The position numbers were made by a program, and so were the translations under genes. A stretch of DNA of 64,000 nucleotides from Winogradskyella sp. (GTDB lineage Bacteria > Bacteroidota > Bacteroidia > Flavobacteriales > Flavobacteriaceae). Shown here one piece after another: positions 29,212 through 38,464 of the stretch (position 1 is the stretch's first letter; each line of letters opens with the position of its first letter). The notes below the pieces were generated by a model. It had not been told where the DNA came from and did no database searches. It was given only the letters and a program-made list of their open reading frames with translations. The DNA lies in assembly GCA_028383925.1 (NCBI GenBank), contig JAOEWO010000009.1:1-64000 (forward strand), written 5' to 3'.

Positions 29212-32067
29212 TTAAAAATTATATTTGAATTGAAGTCCTATGCCTAGTCCTCGTTTATAGTTTGTGACGTCTTTACCGTTTGGTGATGTTACTAATACAT
29301 TACCTAAAGAGGTGCCTTCTCTTAAGTATTGTACTGTTGGGTTTAAAATGTTTCTTATACCAAGGTTAAGTTCCATTTTGTCGTTTAGTTTGTTTTTAAG
29401 TACAAAATCTAATGTTGGTATACCTTTTTCGATAACATTACCAAGTTGCCCAGAACCTAAAGCATCAATTCTATCTGAGAAGTAAGAAAAGATTAAATTG
29501 GCTGTGGGTTTGTAGTTACCAAATGTTGGTGAGTAATTAATATCTGCATTAACAATAATTGGTGATGCTCCTTGTAACTCTTCTTCACTTTTATTAAAAC
29601 TAACACTGTAAGTACCAATTATAGATTCGTACAAATCTTGTTGTGTGTGCATGTAAGTAAAGTTAAAACCTGCAGAAAGTTTTGCATTTTCTTTTTCGTC
29701 ATCCATAAGAATGTTTTTTCTTATTTCGGCTTCAAAACCTAATATTTCAGCACGTTCACCGGTTCTAAAAAAACGTTGTGTACCTGTAGCATCAAAGGCT
29801 ACAACTTGGTTTACAGGATCGTTTATTTGTTTGTAAAATGCACCTATAGAGATAATTTCACTTTTACTCATAAACCATTCGTATTTTAAATCTAAGTTTA
29901 AGATTCTAGAATACGATACATCACTTACGTTGGTGTAAGCTATGTTGCTTGTACGTCCTAATAAATCTGGATTACCACCTATGCGCTGAGAAATACTTTC
30001 GTAAAGAAATGGTGATACTTCTTTAAATTCTGGTAACGATATGGTTTCACTTGCAGAAAAACGTAAATTTTGATCTTCATTTACACCATACTTTACACTA
30101 AGACTTGGTAAAAATACCGTTTCATTAGCGCCAATGGTATTGTTACCTGCGGCACCTAAGTTAATAACGTCATAACTTATCTCTTGTGCTATAGCTTCAA
30201 CTCTTACACCTGGCACAAATAACCATTTGTCTCCTACTTTTAGTTCTGCATTTGCATAACCAGCATACACATCTAAATTACCATTATAAGTGTTTTCTGG
30301 TAGTGCTGGACGGTTTCTATTGCTTTGTCCAGGAATATTATTAATAGCTCTAATACTATATAAACCATTTTGGTTAAAGCTAGTACTTAAATTATCTAAA
30401 GAAAAAATACTGTTTAAATTATTAACGTTAGATACTGTTGTATTTGGGTTAGTAATATCGTAACCATATCTAATATTATCAAACTGTCTTTCTTTTGCTC
30501 TACCTGCAAAACCGAAGTTTAATTTTAAGTTTTCGTTGGTATTGTAAGCTAAATTTACTCTGCTATTAAATTCGTTATCGTTTATATTTTGAAAATAACG
30601 TTGGTTATCAAAAACAACATTACTATAAAAAGTAGGTGTTGTATTTGCATCATTGTCTAGTGCAAATTGGTAGTTTTCTACACTTATACGTTTTCTGTCT
30701 GGCTCGTGTGCGTTAACGACATTATAGCCAATGCCCCAATCTAAATCATATTTGTTATCTTCAAATTTATGACGACCAGTTAATTGGTTTACATAAATAA
30801 GGTTTTGATTAAATTGAACATTCATTTGGTAAAAACCTTCATCAGTATTTAAAATAGCATCTCTATTTCTACCTTTACCGTCTATACCAAAATAACCCAC
30901 TCTATCAGATGCGTTATTTATAAAAAGTGAATTAAACTTAAGTGAGTTGTTAGCATCAATTTTATAGTTTATGGTAGCCATTGCTGTAGTTTTGGTAGAA
31001 TATTCAAATTCTTCAGCATCTTCAAAAGCTTTCTTTTCTACGTTAGTATAATCTACGTTAGAACCTCTTCTGTATTCAAAACCATTTTCAAAAGAACCTG
31101 TACCATAAAAGCTTAATCTAGATCCGTTTTCAAAATCAAAAGATTTTCCAAAAGCACCACCAAAATTTATATCTATTGGTGTTTCTGCTTGTTGCGGATC
31201 AAAGCCGTGAGATAAAATAACTGCAAAAGGATTATTGTCATACCTATTATAGAATCCAAAATAACTAGTGCCTTCGCTTCTAAAAAATGTTTGATCTGCT
31301 GCGTTTGTGTTAACAGAAGAACCTACATTAAATGTAAAAAAGCCTTTCCCTTTGTAATCTTTAGAAGTGATATCTACATTACCAGCAGAAAAATCTCCAA
31401 AAAAGCGAGACGAATAGGCTTTACTTATTGATACATTTTCTATAATATCTGAAGAAAATAAATTTAAGTCTATATTTTTTTTGTTAACATCGTTAGACGG
31501 TAATGTTAAACCATTCATGGTTGTATTTAAATAACGGTCACCCAAACCTCTTACATAAACATTACTAGAACCTTCTTGTTTAGATACACCAGATATTTTT
31601 GAAACTGCACCTGCAGCATCACTAACTCCTTTACGAGACAACTCTTCTGCACCAATACTTTGCTTAATTTCTACGGCCTTTTTTTGGTCTAATAATAGTG
31701 CTGTTTCACTTTGTTTTCTTGTAGTTGTAGTAATTACTATTTCTTCGAGACTAGCTGCGCTAGCTAACATAGAAACGTTTAGGGTTATTACTTTATTTGC
31801 AATAACTTCTACTGTAATATCTTGCGTTTGGTAACCAACAAAACTGAAACTTATAACGTATGTTCCAGGTTCTAAATCTGTAAGTTCATAAAGACCATCC
31901 ATATTAGAGGTTGTGCCTTTTGTGGTTCCTTTTATTAAAACATTAGCAAAAGGTAACGGTTCATCGTTATATTCTTTGTCAATTAACTTACCCGCAATAG
32001 AGCCTGTGCTTTGTGCAAACGTTGTTGCTGTAATAAGTAAAATAAATAGATATTGTAAACTTTTCAT
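29212..32067 (-). CDS. TonB-dependent receptor with N-terminal carboxypeptidase-regulatory-like domain
   Basis: GSIAGKLIDKEYNDEPLPFANVLIKGTTKGTTSNMDGLYEL, plug SKISGVSKQEGSSNVYVRGLGDRY; ends GIGLQFKYNF. Start MKSLQYLFILLITATTFAQ preferred over 32127. Confidence 0.88.
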   Translation of the reverse strand: MKSLQYLFILLITATTFAQSTGSIAGKLIDKEYNDEPLPFANVLIKGTTKGTTSNMDGLYELTDLEPGTYVISFSFVGYQTQDITVEVIANKVITLNVSMLASAASLEEIVITTTTRKQSETALLLDQKKAVEIKQSIGAEELSRKGVSDAAGAVSKISGVSKQEGSSNVYVRGLGDRYLNTTMNGLTLPSNDVNKKNIDLNLFSSDIIENVSISKAYSSRFFGDFSAGNVDITSKDYKGKGFFTFNVGSSVNTNAADQTFFRSEGTSYFGFYNRYDNNPFAVILSHGFDPQQAETPIDINFGGAFGKSFDFENGSRLSFYGTGSFENGFEYRRGSNVDYTNVEKKAFEDAEEFEYSTKTTAMATINYKIDANNSLKFNSLFINNASDRVGYFGIDGKGRNRDAILNTDEGFYQMNVQFNQNLIYVNQLTGRHKFEDNKYDLDWGIGYNVVNAHEPDRKRISVENYQFALDNDANTTPTFYSNVVFDNQRYFQNINDNEFNSRVNLAYNTNENLKLNFGFAGRAKERQFDNIRYGYDITNPNTTVSNVNNLNSIFSLDNLSTSFNQNGLYSIRAINNIPGQSNRNRPALPENTYNGNLDVYAGYANAELKVGDKWLFVPGVRVEAIAQEISYDVINLGAAGNNTIGANETVFLPSLSVKYGVNEDQNLRFSASETISLPEFKEVSPFLYESISQRIGGNPDLLGRTSNIAYTNVSDVSYSRILNLDLKYEWFMSKSEIISIGAFYKQINDPVNQVVAFDATGTQRFFRTGERAEILGFEAEIRKNILMDDEKENAKLSAGFNFTYMHTQQDLYESIIGTYSVSFNKSEEELQGASPIIVNADINYSPTFGNYKPTANLIFSYFSDRIDALGSGQLGNVIEKGIPTLDFVLKNKLNDKMELNLGIRNILNPTVQYLREGTSLGNVLVTSPNGKDVTNYKRGLGIGLQFKYNF

Positions 32068-32150
32068 TAGTATGTTTTGTATTTCGATGCAAAGAAACGT
32101 TGACAATATCTTTTTTACGTTAATCAATAATTAACTCTTCGTAATAAAAA

Positions 32151-32215
32151 GGTTAGCTTAAAGTTAGCCTAACATTACCCATAGGTTTGCTTTGTAAACA
32201 ATTACTTAACATTGA
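32151..32215 (-). promoter_or_regulatory. two candidate Pho-box-like clusters upstream of the TonB-dependent receptor
   Basis: Minus strand TCAATGTTAAGTAATTGTT (17/19 identical to the 27468 box) and GTAATGTTAGGCTAACTTTAAGCTAACC (11-bp period). Confidence 0.4.
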
Positions 32216-32383
32216 AATTTTTATCTAGGTGTATTATATATTTCTAACTAATTCTATTCCAATTTATATATCTTGCAAACTCTAAGATTTTAACTGTAGA
32301 TGCGGTGATTTATATTTGTAAATAATCTAAATATTTAAAGCCCAATATCATCTAAACAGACTAAAACATTAAAATTTAAATAC

Positions 32384-33724
32384 ATGAACTGGGAGCAACT
32401 ACTATCCTTAAAGCGTTACGGTGATACACATAAAAGGTTACGAAAAGAACAAGACGAAACACGTTTGGGTTTTGAGGTAGATTATGATCGTATTATATTT
32501 TCTTCAGAATTTAGGGGGCTTCAAGATAAAACACAAGTAGTACCTTTATCTAAAACAGATTTTGTGCACACGCGGTTAACACATAGTTTAGAAGTTAGTG
32601 TGGTCGGTAGATCTTTAGGGCGTAAAGTTGGTAAATTACTTTTAGAGAAACATCCACATTTAGAAAATGTGCATGGTTATAGAATGAACGATTTTGGGGC
32701 CATTGTTGCTGCTGCAGCTTTAGCGCACGACATCGGTAACCCACCATTTGGCCACTCGGGTGAAAAAGCTATCGGTTCTTATTTTAAAGCTGGTGACGGA
32801 GCGCAATTTAAAAGTTTACTTACAGTCAAACAATACCAAGACTTATGTGATTTTGAAGGTAATGCCAACGGATTTAAAATTTTAACCGAAAGTAGAGCAG
32901 GTAGAGAAGGTGGGTTAAGATTAAGTTATGCCACGTTAGGTGCATTTACAAAATACCCAAAAGAGTCGTTGCCTAAAAAGCCAACAACGCATATTGTAGA
33001 TAAAAAATATGGGTTTTTTCAGAGTGAAAAAGAGATGTTTAAAAATGTAGCTACAGAGTTAGGTTTGGATGCAAGAAGTAAAGATCATCTTAGTTTTCAA
33101 AGACATCCTTTAGCGTTTTTAGTTGAAGCAGCAGATGATATTTGCTACACAATTATAGATTTTGAAGATGGTATTAATTTGGGACTCATACAAGAGGAAT
33201 ATGCCCTAGAGTATTTAATAAATTTAGTTAGAGGAAAAATTAAGACCAAAAATTATAATGCTTTAAAAACAACTGAAGATCGTGTAAGTTATTTGCGTGC
33301 TTTGGCTATTGGGACCTTAATAGATGAAGCTGCTCTACTTTTTATGAAACATGAAGACGCTATTTTAGCTGGTAAATTTGAAACCGCACTGTTAGATGTT
33401 AGTCAGTATAAAGCACAAATTAAAGATATAATAGACCTAAGTGTTACTAAAGTTTATTGCTCTAAAGAAGTTATAAATAAAGAGATTGCAGGTTACGAAA
33501 TTCTTAATCAGTTACTAAATGCTTATGGTAAAATGGCATTTAATGTTTTTGAAGATAACTGCTCTAACTATGATGAATTATTGAAAAATATTTTACCAGA
33601 AACGGTAAAATTAACCAACGATTCGCTTTATAATAATCTATTGGCGGTTTGTCTTTATATTTCAAAACTCTCAGATACTAACGCTATGTTACTGCATCAA
33701 AAGTTAAAAGGGCACATTTTATAG
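32384..33724 (+). CDS. dgt: deoxyguanosinetriphosphate triphosphohydrolase
   Basis: HD motifs THSLEVSVVGRSLG, AAALAHDIGNPPFGHSGE, VEAADDICYTIIDFEDGI. Confidence 0.92.
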   Translation: MNWEQLLSLKRYGDTHKRLRKEQDETRLGFEVDYDRIIFSSEFRGLQDKTQVVPLSKTDFVHTRLTHSLEVSVVGRSLGRKVGKLLLEKHPHLENVHGYRMNDFGAIVAAAALAHDIGNPPFGHSGEKAIGSYFKAGDGAQFKSLLTVKQYQDLCDFEGNANGFKILTESRAGREGGLRLSYATLGAFTKYPKESLPKKPTTHIVDKKYGFFQSEKEMFKNVATELGLDARSKDHLSFQRHPLAFLVEAADDICYTIIDFEDGINLGLIQEEYALEYLINLVRGKIKTKNYNALKTTEDRVSYLRALAIGTLIDEAALLFMKHEDAILAGKFETALLDVSQYKAQIKDIIDLSVTKVYCSKEVINKEIAGYEILNQLLNAYGKMAFNVFEDNCSNYDELLKNILPETVKLTNDSLYNNLLAVCLYISKLSDTNAMLLHQKLKGHIL

Positions 33725-33802
33725 TGTATTTCAACGAATAAATTTGCTATTTACCGATATATTGTTTTTATTTAACTCATAATCAGCCCTAAAAACCTAC
33801 TT

Positions 33803-33973
33803 ATGAGAAATAATATACTTGGAGGCTTAGTCATCTTCATGGTTGTTTTGACTTGCCTATTGATGATTGATGATATTTCCAATCCAAAAGAAAACACCTC
33901 TAATCAAGTTAATACTGAGGTAGAAAAAATTGAGTCTACTACAGACTTAGCAATTATTGATACTGAAGAGTAA
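33803..33973 (+). CDS. 56-aa small membrane-anchored protein
   Basis: MRNNILGGLVIFMVVLTCLLMIDDISNPKENTSNQVNTEVEKIESTTDLAIIDTEE*; stop region overlaps the dxs stop region on the other strand. Confidence 0.5.
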   Translation: MRNNILGGLVIFMVVLTCLLMIDDISNPKENTSNQVNTEVEKIESTTDLAIIDTEE

Positions 33974-35764
33974 ATTTTTAATTGTTTTTTTTATAGTTGC
34001 AACATCTAACCCTTGCATAGTTTGCAATTGGCTTAGTGTGCCATGCTCAACAAATGCATCGCTTATGCCAAGTATCTTAATTTGATGCTTATAGTTGTGT
34101 GAATTTGCAAATTGTAATATACTACTGCCAAATCCGCCAATAACAGTACCATCCTCAATAGTAATAACAGCCTTGTAGTGCTTAAATATGGTATGTAATA
34201 ATACAGTATCTAAAGGTTTAATAAATTGCATATCGTAGTGGCCAATAGCGTCAATTTCATTTAATTTTAAAAGGGCATCCTCAACGGATTTTGCAATAGT
34301 ACCAACAGAAAGTACAGCAATATCTTTACCTTGCTTTAGGCAAATTCCTTTTCCTATATCAATAGTTTCAAAAGGTTTTTTCCAGTCTAAAATATGACCT
34401 CTACCTCTTGGGTAACGTATCGCAATAGGAAAATTAATGCCTAACTGAACCGTGTACATTATATTACGAAGCGCAACAGCATCTCTTGGTGCAAAAATAA
34501 CAAGATTAGGAATACAATTTAAATACGCCAAGTCAAAAACACCATGGTGTGTGGCACCATCTTCGCCAACCAAACCAGCACGATCTAAACAAAATACTAC
34601 TGGTAAATTTTGTAAAGCAACATCATGTATTATCTGGTCGTAAGCACGCTGTAAAAATGTAGAATAGATGTTACAAAACGGAATTAAACCTTGGGTTGCC
34701 ATACCTGCGGCTAACGTAACTGCATGTTGCTCTGCAATACCTACATCAAAAGCACGATTAGGCATTTCTTTCATCATATATTTTAGAGAACTCCCGGTTG
34801 GCATTGCAGGTGTAATTCCTATAATATTTTTATTTTTTTTGGCTAATTCTACAATAGTTTCGCCAAAGACATCTTGGTATTTTGGTGGCTGTTCTAAACT
34901 AGATTTAGCAGAAAGCTCACCGGTTTTTGCGTTAAACTGACCAGGTGCATGATAGGTGACTTGGTTTTCTTCAGCTTGTTTTAAGCCTTTTCCTTTTGTA
35001 GTAATAACATGCAGAAACTTTGGGCCTTTTACAGTTTTTAAACGGTTTAATTCTGAAATTAATAAAGGTAAATTGTGCCCATCTATAGGTCCGGAATAAT
35101 TAAAATTTAAAGCTTCAAAAATATTATCTTGTTTCTCAGTGCCTTTTTTTACATTGGTTAAATACTGTTTTAAAGCACCAACACTTGGGTCAATACCAAT
35201 GGCATTATCGTTGAGTATAACTAACAAATTAGCATCAGTAACACCTGCATGATTTAAGCCTTCAAACGCCATTCCGCCTGCAATAGAAGCATCTCCAATT
35301 ATAGCAATATGGTGTTTGTTTTCGCCCTTAAGTTGTGATGCAATTGCCATGCCCAAAGATGCCGAAATTGAGGTTGATGAATGCCCAACGCCAAAAGTAT
35401 CATAACTGCTTTCGCTACGTTTTGGAAAACCACTAATACCGTTAAGTCTACGGTTGGTATCAAAAACAGCTTTACGACCCGTTAGTATTTTATGTCCGTA
35501 CGCTTGGTGACCAACATCCCAAACTAATAAATCTTTTGGTGTGTTAAAAACGTAGTGTAATGCAATAGTTAATTCTACAACACCCAAACTAGCACCTAAA
35601 TGCCCTTCTTTTGTGGCCACTATATTTATAATAAACTCGCGTAATTCTTTAGCTAATTGAGGGAGGTCTTTAGCTTTAAGATTTCGTAAATCTTTTGGTA
35701 GGTTGATATGTTCTAAGAGTGAATTTTTCACCTTGTAAAAATACGAGATTTTATTAGTCTTCAA
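33947..35764 (-). CDS. dxs: 1-deoxy-D-xylulose-5-phosphate synthase
   Basis: LVWDVGHQAYGHKILTGR, GDASIAGGMAFEGLNHAG, DRAGLVGEDGATHHGVFD, TIEDGTVIGGFGS. Confidence 0.93.
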   Translation of the reverse strand: MKTNKISYFYKVKNSLLEHINLPKDLRNLKAKDLPQLAKELREFIINIVATKEGHLGASLGVVELTIALHYVFNTPKDLLVWDVGHQAYGHKILTGRKAVFDTNRRLNGISGFPKRSESSYDTFGVGHSSTSISASLGMAIASQLKGENKHHIAIIGDASIAGGMAFEGLNHAGVTDANLLVILNDNAIGIDPSVGALKQYLTNVKKGTEKQDNIFEALNFNYSGPIDGHNLPLLISELNRLKTVKGPKFLHVITTKGKGLKQAEENQVTYHAPGQFNAKTGELSAKSSLEQPPKYQDVFGETIVELAKKNKNIIGITPAMPTGSSLKYMMKEMPNRAFDVGIAEQHAVTLAAGMATQGLIPFCNIYSTFLQRAYDQIIHDVALQNLPVVFCLDRAGLVGEDGATHHGVFDLAYLNCIPNLVIFAPRDAVALRNIMYTVQLGINFPIAIRYPRGRGHILDWKKPFETIDIGKGICLKQGKDIAVLSVGTIAKSVEDALLKLNEIDAIGHYDMQFIKPLDTVLLHTIFKHYKAVITIEDGTVIGGFGSSILQFANSHNYKHQIKILGISDAFVEHGTLSQLQTMQGLDVATIKKTIKNLLFSINNC

Positions 35765-36701
35765 TTATAAACGAGATTGGTAAAGTAAAGATTGTAGCAA
35801 TATTTTTACTTCTATGATTTCCAGGTTTAAATTGAGGTAATAAATTTAGAACTCGTTTTATCTCTTCTTCTATTAATAAATTATATGAACCTCTTATTTT
35901 TATATCTTTTACAAAGCCTTTTTTATCAATTTTAAATTGTGTATTAATTTTTTCTTTTTCTTCTGAGTTAAGATTATTAATAATAGCGCTATTAAAATTA
36001 GCTATTACTATTTCTATTATTCTTTTAGAAAAGTATTCTCTTTTTTCTGAAAGGGTTAAATTATTAGGGGTATCTAAAAATTCAGGAGGATTTTCTATTA
36101 TCAAGTGCCCTAATAAATCGTCATCATTTTCTGGTGTTTCAATTTCTAAATCATCTATTTGTGTCGGTATTACATCAATTTCACCAACCGGTTCTATAAT
36201 TATCATGCCATCTTCAACTTTTTCATCTTTAATTTTTGATTTAACTTTTTGTTTTAGTGATGTTGCGCTTGTGTCTAATTCAACTTTTTTAACGTCACTG
36301 TTTTTTAAAATTGTATCAATAGATTTTTTATATGTCTCTACGACTTCAATACTATTTATCTTTTGTTTTTTACCGTCAGTATTAGAACAAGTAAACAAGG
36401 TTGTACCCATTGTTAGTAATAGTGCTAAAAGAAATAGTCTACGAAAATTCCAAGTTTTATTAAAAATAACTTCAGGTATTTTTAGATTAATTGTATTTAA
36501 TTGGCTCTGTTTTATATGGCCACAGATGCGTTTATTTTTGTTGTTATGTATATAATTCTGAATCTCATTAACATTCATATGAGTAAAATCAACAACCGTT
36601 TTGCAACAAGATTTACAAAAACGACCTTTTTCATTTTTACTCATTTTAGACCAATCTTCATGGCAAGGTTTAGGAATTGAAATAGAATAGTTCAGTTTCA
36701 T
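35754..36701 (-). CDS. TonB C-terminal-like protein with N-terminal Cys-rich domain
   Basis: N-terminal CHEDWSKMSKNEKGRFCKSCCKTVVDFTHMNVNEIQNYI...ICGHI; single TM; C-terminal FKIDKKGFVKDIKIRGSYNLLIEEEIKRVLNLLPQFKPG. Confidence 0.7.
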   Translation of the reverse strand: MKLNYSISIPKPCHEDWSKMSKNEKGRFCKSCCKTVVDFTHMNVNEIQNYIHNNKNKRICGHIKQSQLNTINLKIPEVIFNKTWNFRRLFLLALLLTMGTTLFTCSNTDGKKQKINSIEVVETYKKSIDTILKNSDVKKVELDTSATSLKQKVKSKIKDEKVEDGMIIIEPVGEIDVIPTQIDDLEIETPENDDDLLGHLIIENPPEFLDTPNNLTLSEKREYFSKRIIEIVIANFNSAIINNLNSEEKEKINTQFKIDKKGFVKDIKIRGSYNLLIEEEIKRVLNLLPQFKPGNHRSKNIATIFTLPISFIIED

Positions 36702-36781
36702 AATTTGTAGCTTTGCGGTTAGAACATCAAATTTCTTGCCGCAATGATTTGTAATTGGTTTGAAATTGTACTTTTACAACT

Positions 36782-37231
36782 ATGATAAATCCATTTGACG
36801 ATACTTATTTTATGAAAAAAGCGCTTAAAGAAGCTGAAGCTGCTTTTGAAAAAGGTGAAATACCTGTTGGTGCTATTATTGTAGTAGAAGATAGAGTTAT
36901 TGCTAGAACTCATAACCTTACCGAATTATTAAACGATGTTACCGCACATGCAGAAATGCAAGCCATAACGTCTGCTGCTAATTTTTTGGGTGGTAAATAT
37001 TTAGCAAAGTGTACATTGTATGTAACTTTAGAGCCTTGCCAAATGTGTGCAGGTGCATTGTATTGGAGCCAGATTTCTAAAATTGTTTATGGCGCTTCAG
37101 ATGAGCAACGTGGTTTTAAGGCTTTAGGTACAAAGCTTCACCCAAAAACAGAGGTGGTAAGAGGTGTTATGGCTGATGAAGCTTCTGCGTTAATGAAACG
37201 TTTTTTTATTGAAAAACGTAATCTAAATTAA
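36782..37231 (+). CDS. tadA: tRNA-adenosine deaminase / nucleoside deaminase
   Basis: VTAHAEMQAI and TLEPCQMCAGALYWSQI. Confidence 0.88.
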   Translation: MINPFDDTYFMKKALKEAEAAFEKGEIPVGAIIVVEDRVIARTHNLTELLNDVTAHAEMQAITSAANFLGGKYLAKCTLYVTLEPCQMCAGALYWSQISKIVYGASDEQRGFKALGTKLHPKTEVVRGVMADEASALMKRFFIEKRNLN

Positions 37232-37242
37232 AATAAAAGACC

Positions 37243-37707
37243 ATGAGAAACACGATGTTAGTTATAGTACTATTAGTAACTTTTGCTTGCAAAACAAATA
37301 TGAAAACTTCTAAAAGTGAAACAATACAATCTACATTAATAGCAAAAGGTAATTTATACGGCTCGGGTGCAGAAGGTATAAATGCTCAAAATAGAGTTGT
37401 ATCTAACCAAAATGATTGGGATGCTTTAATAACTAAAATGAACTTAGTAAATACGGTGACATCTAGTTTTTCTGAAGTAGAAATAGATTTTGTTAACTTT
37501 GATGTTGTGGCTGTTTTTGTTGAAGTTAAGGGTAGTGGTGGTTACAGTCTAGATTTAAATTTGACTAAAAATTCTGAAAATATTGTTGTGGCTATAAAGC
37601 AAAACGCACCAGATGGGTTATCTACCTCAGTTATGACGCAACCATTTTATATTGTTAAAGTGCGTAAAAGTAATGTGCCAATTATATTTACTAAAACTAA
37701 CGAATAG
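37243..37707 (+). CDS. PrcB-like lipoprotein
   Basis: Lipobox-like VTFACK; VDFVNFDVVAVFVEVKGSGGYSLDLN; PFYIVKVRKS. Confidence 0.65.
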   Translation: MRNTMLVIVLLVTFACKTNMKTSKSETIQSTLIAKGNLYGSGAEGINAQNRVVSNQNDWDALITKMNLVNTVTSSFSEVEIDFVNFDVVAVFVEVKGSGGYSLDLNLTKNSENIVVAIKQNAPDGLSTSVMTQPFYIVKVRKSNVPIIFTKTNE

Positions 37708-37771
37708 TTAAGATTAGAGCAAAAAAAACGCCCAACTAAAAGTTGAGCGCTGAAACTTATAAGATATATAC

Positions 37772-37963
37772 TTATAGTACCTCTACTTGAGCGGCAACCA
37801 TTCCTTTTCTTCCTTCTTCTTCGCTGTACTCGACTTTATCCCCTTCACGTAATTCTACGTTGTTAAGGTTTGATACGTGTACGAAGATGTCTTCTCCTGT
37901 TTCATCGTTGGTAATGAATCCAAATCCTTTAGAGTCATTAAAAAATTTAACTGTTCCAGTCAT
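37772..37963 (-). CDS. cold shock protein
   Basis: MTGTVKFFNDSKGFGFITNDETGEDIFVHVSNL. Confidence 0.95.
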   Translation of the reverse strand: MTGTVKFFNDSKGFGFITNDETGEDIFVHVSNLNNVELREGDKVEYSEEEGRKGMVAAQVEVL

Positions 37964-38129
37964 TATAATATAAATAAAAATTAAAAAACAAAGATATAAT
38001 TTAAATTAATTGGAATGTTAAGAAATTGTATAATTTTAACACCCTGAAGGTTAAATAATTAAGCGATTTTTTATAAGTCCTTATTAATAAAGGGCTCAAC
38101 TAATAAGTGTTAAGCTTTATAAAATATAT

Positions 38130-38375
38130 TTATATTTTATTTTCTTTTTGGTTGGCCTTCATTTTATCTAGATTTTCTTTTGTTAGCATGTAATCTCTAA
38201 GATCCTTGCCTTTCCATCTGTAATAAGAAAATAGTGGAAATACAACCAAGAATAGCCCAACAACACCAAACCCAACGAGTTTTTGAGCATAAGAAATATC
38301 TAGTATTAAGCCAGAAATAATACTTGAGGCTGAAGCTATAAAGGCTATGAATGTTATAATTTTTATGGGTTTCAT
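38130..38375 (-). CDS. small membrane protein, hypothetical
   Basis: Two predicted TM segments, basic C-terminus. Confidence 0.6.
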   Translation of the reverse strand: MKPIKIITFIAFIASASSIISGLILDISYAQKLVGFGVVGLFLVVFPLFSYYRWKGKDLRDYMLTKENLDKMKANQKENKI

Positions 38376-38464
38376 TAGTCTTGTTTTATTAATTTTTAGA
38401 GTCGTCGAGACCCTTATTCGGGTTAAAATATTATAATGTGCTAAATATGAGAGTTACTTGTAAG

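Noticed and set aside
32384-33724. Dgt as an anti-phage dNTPase
   Set aside because: Located among housekeeping genes with no defence neighbours; canonical dNTP triphosphohydrolase is the default reading.
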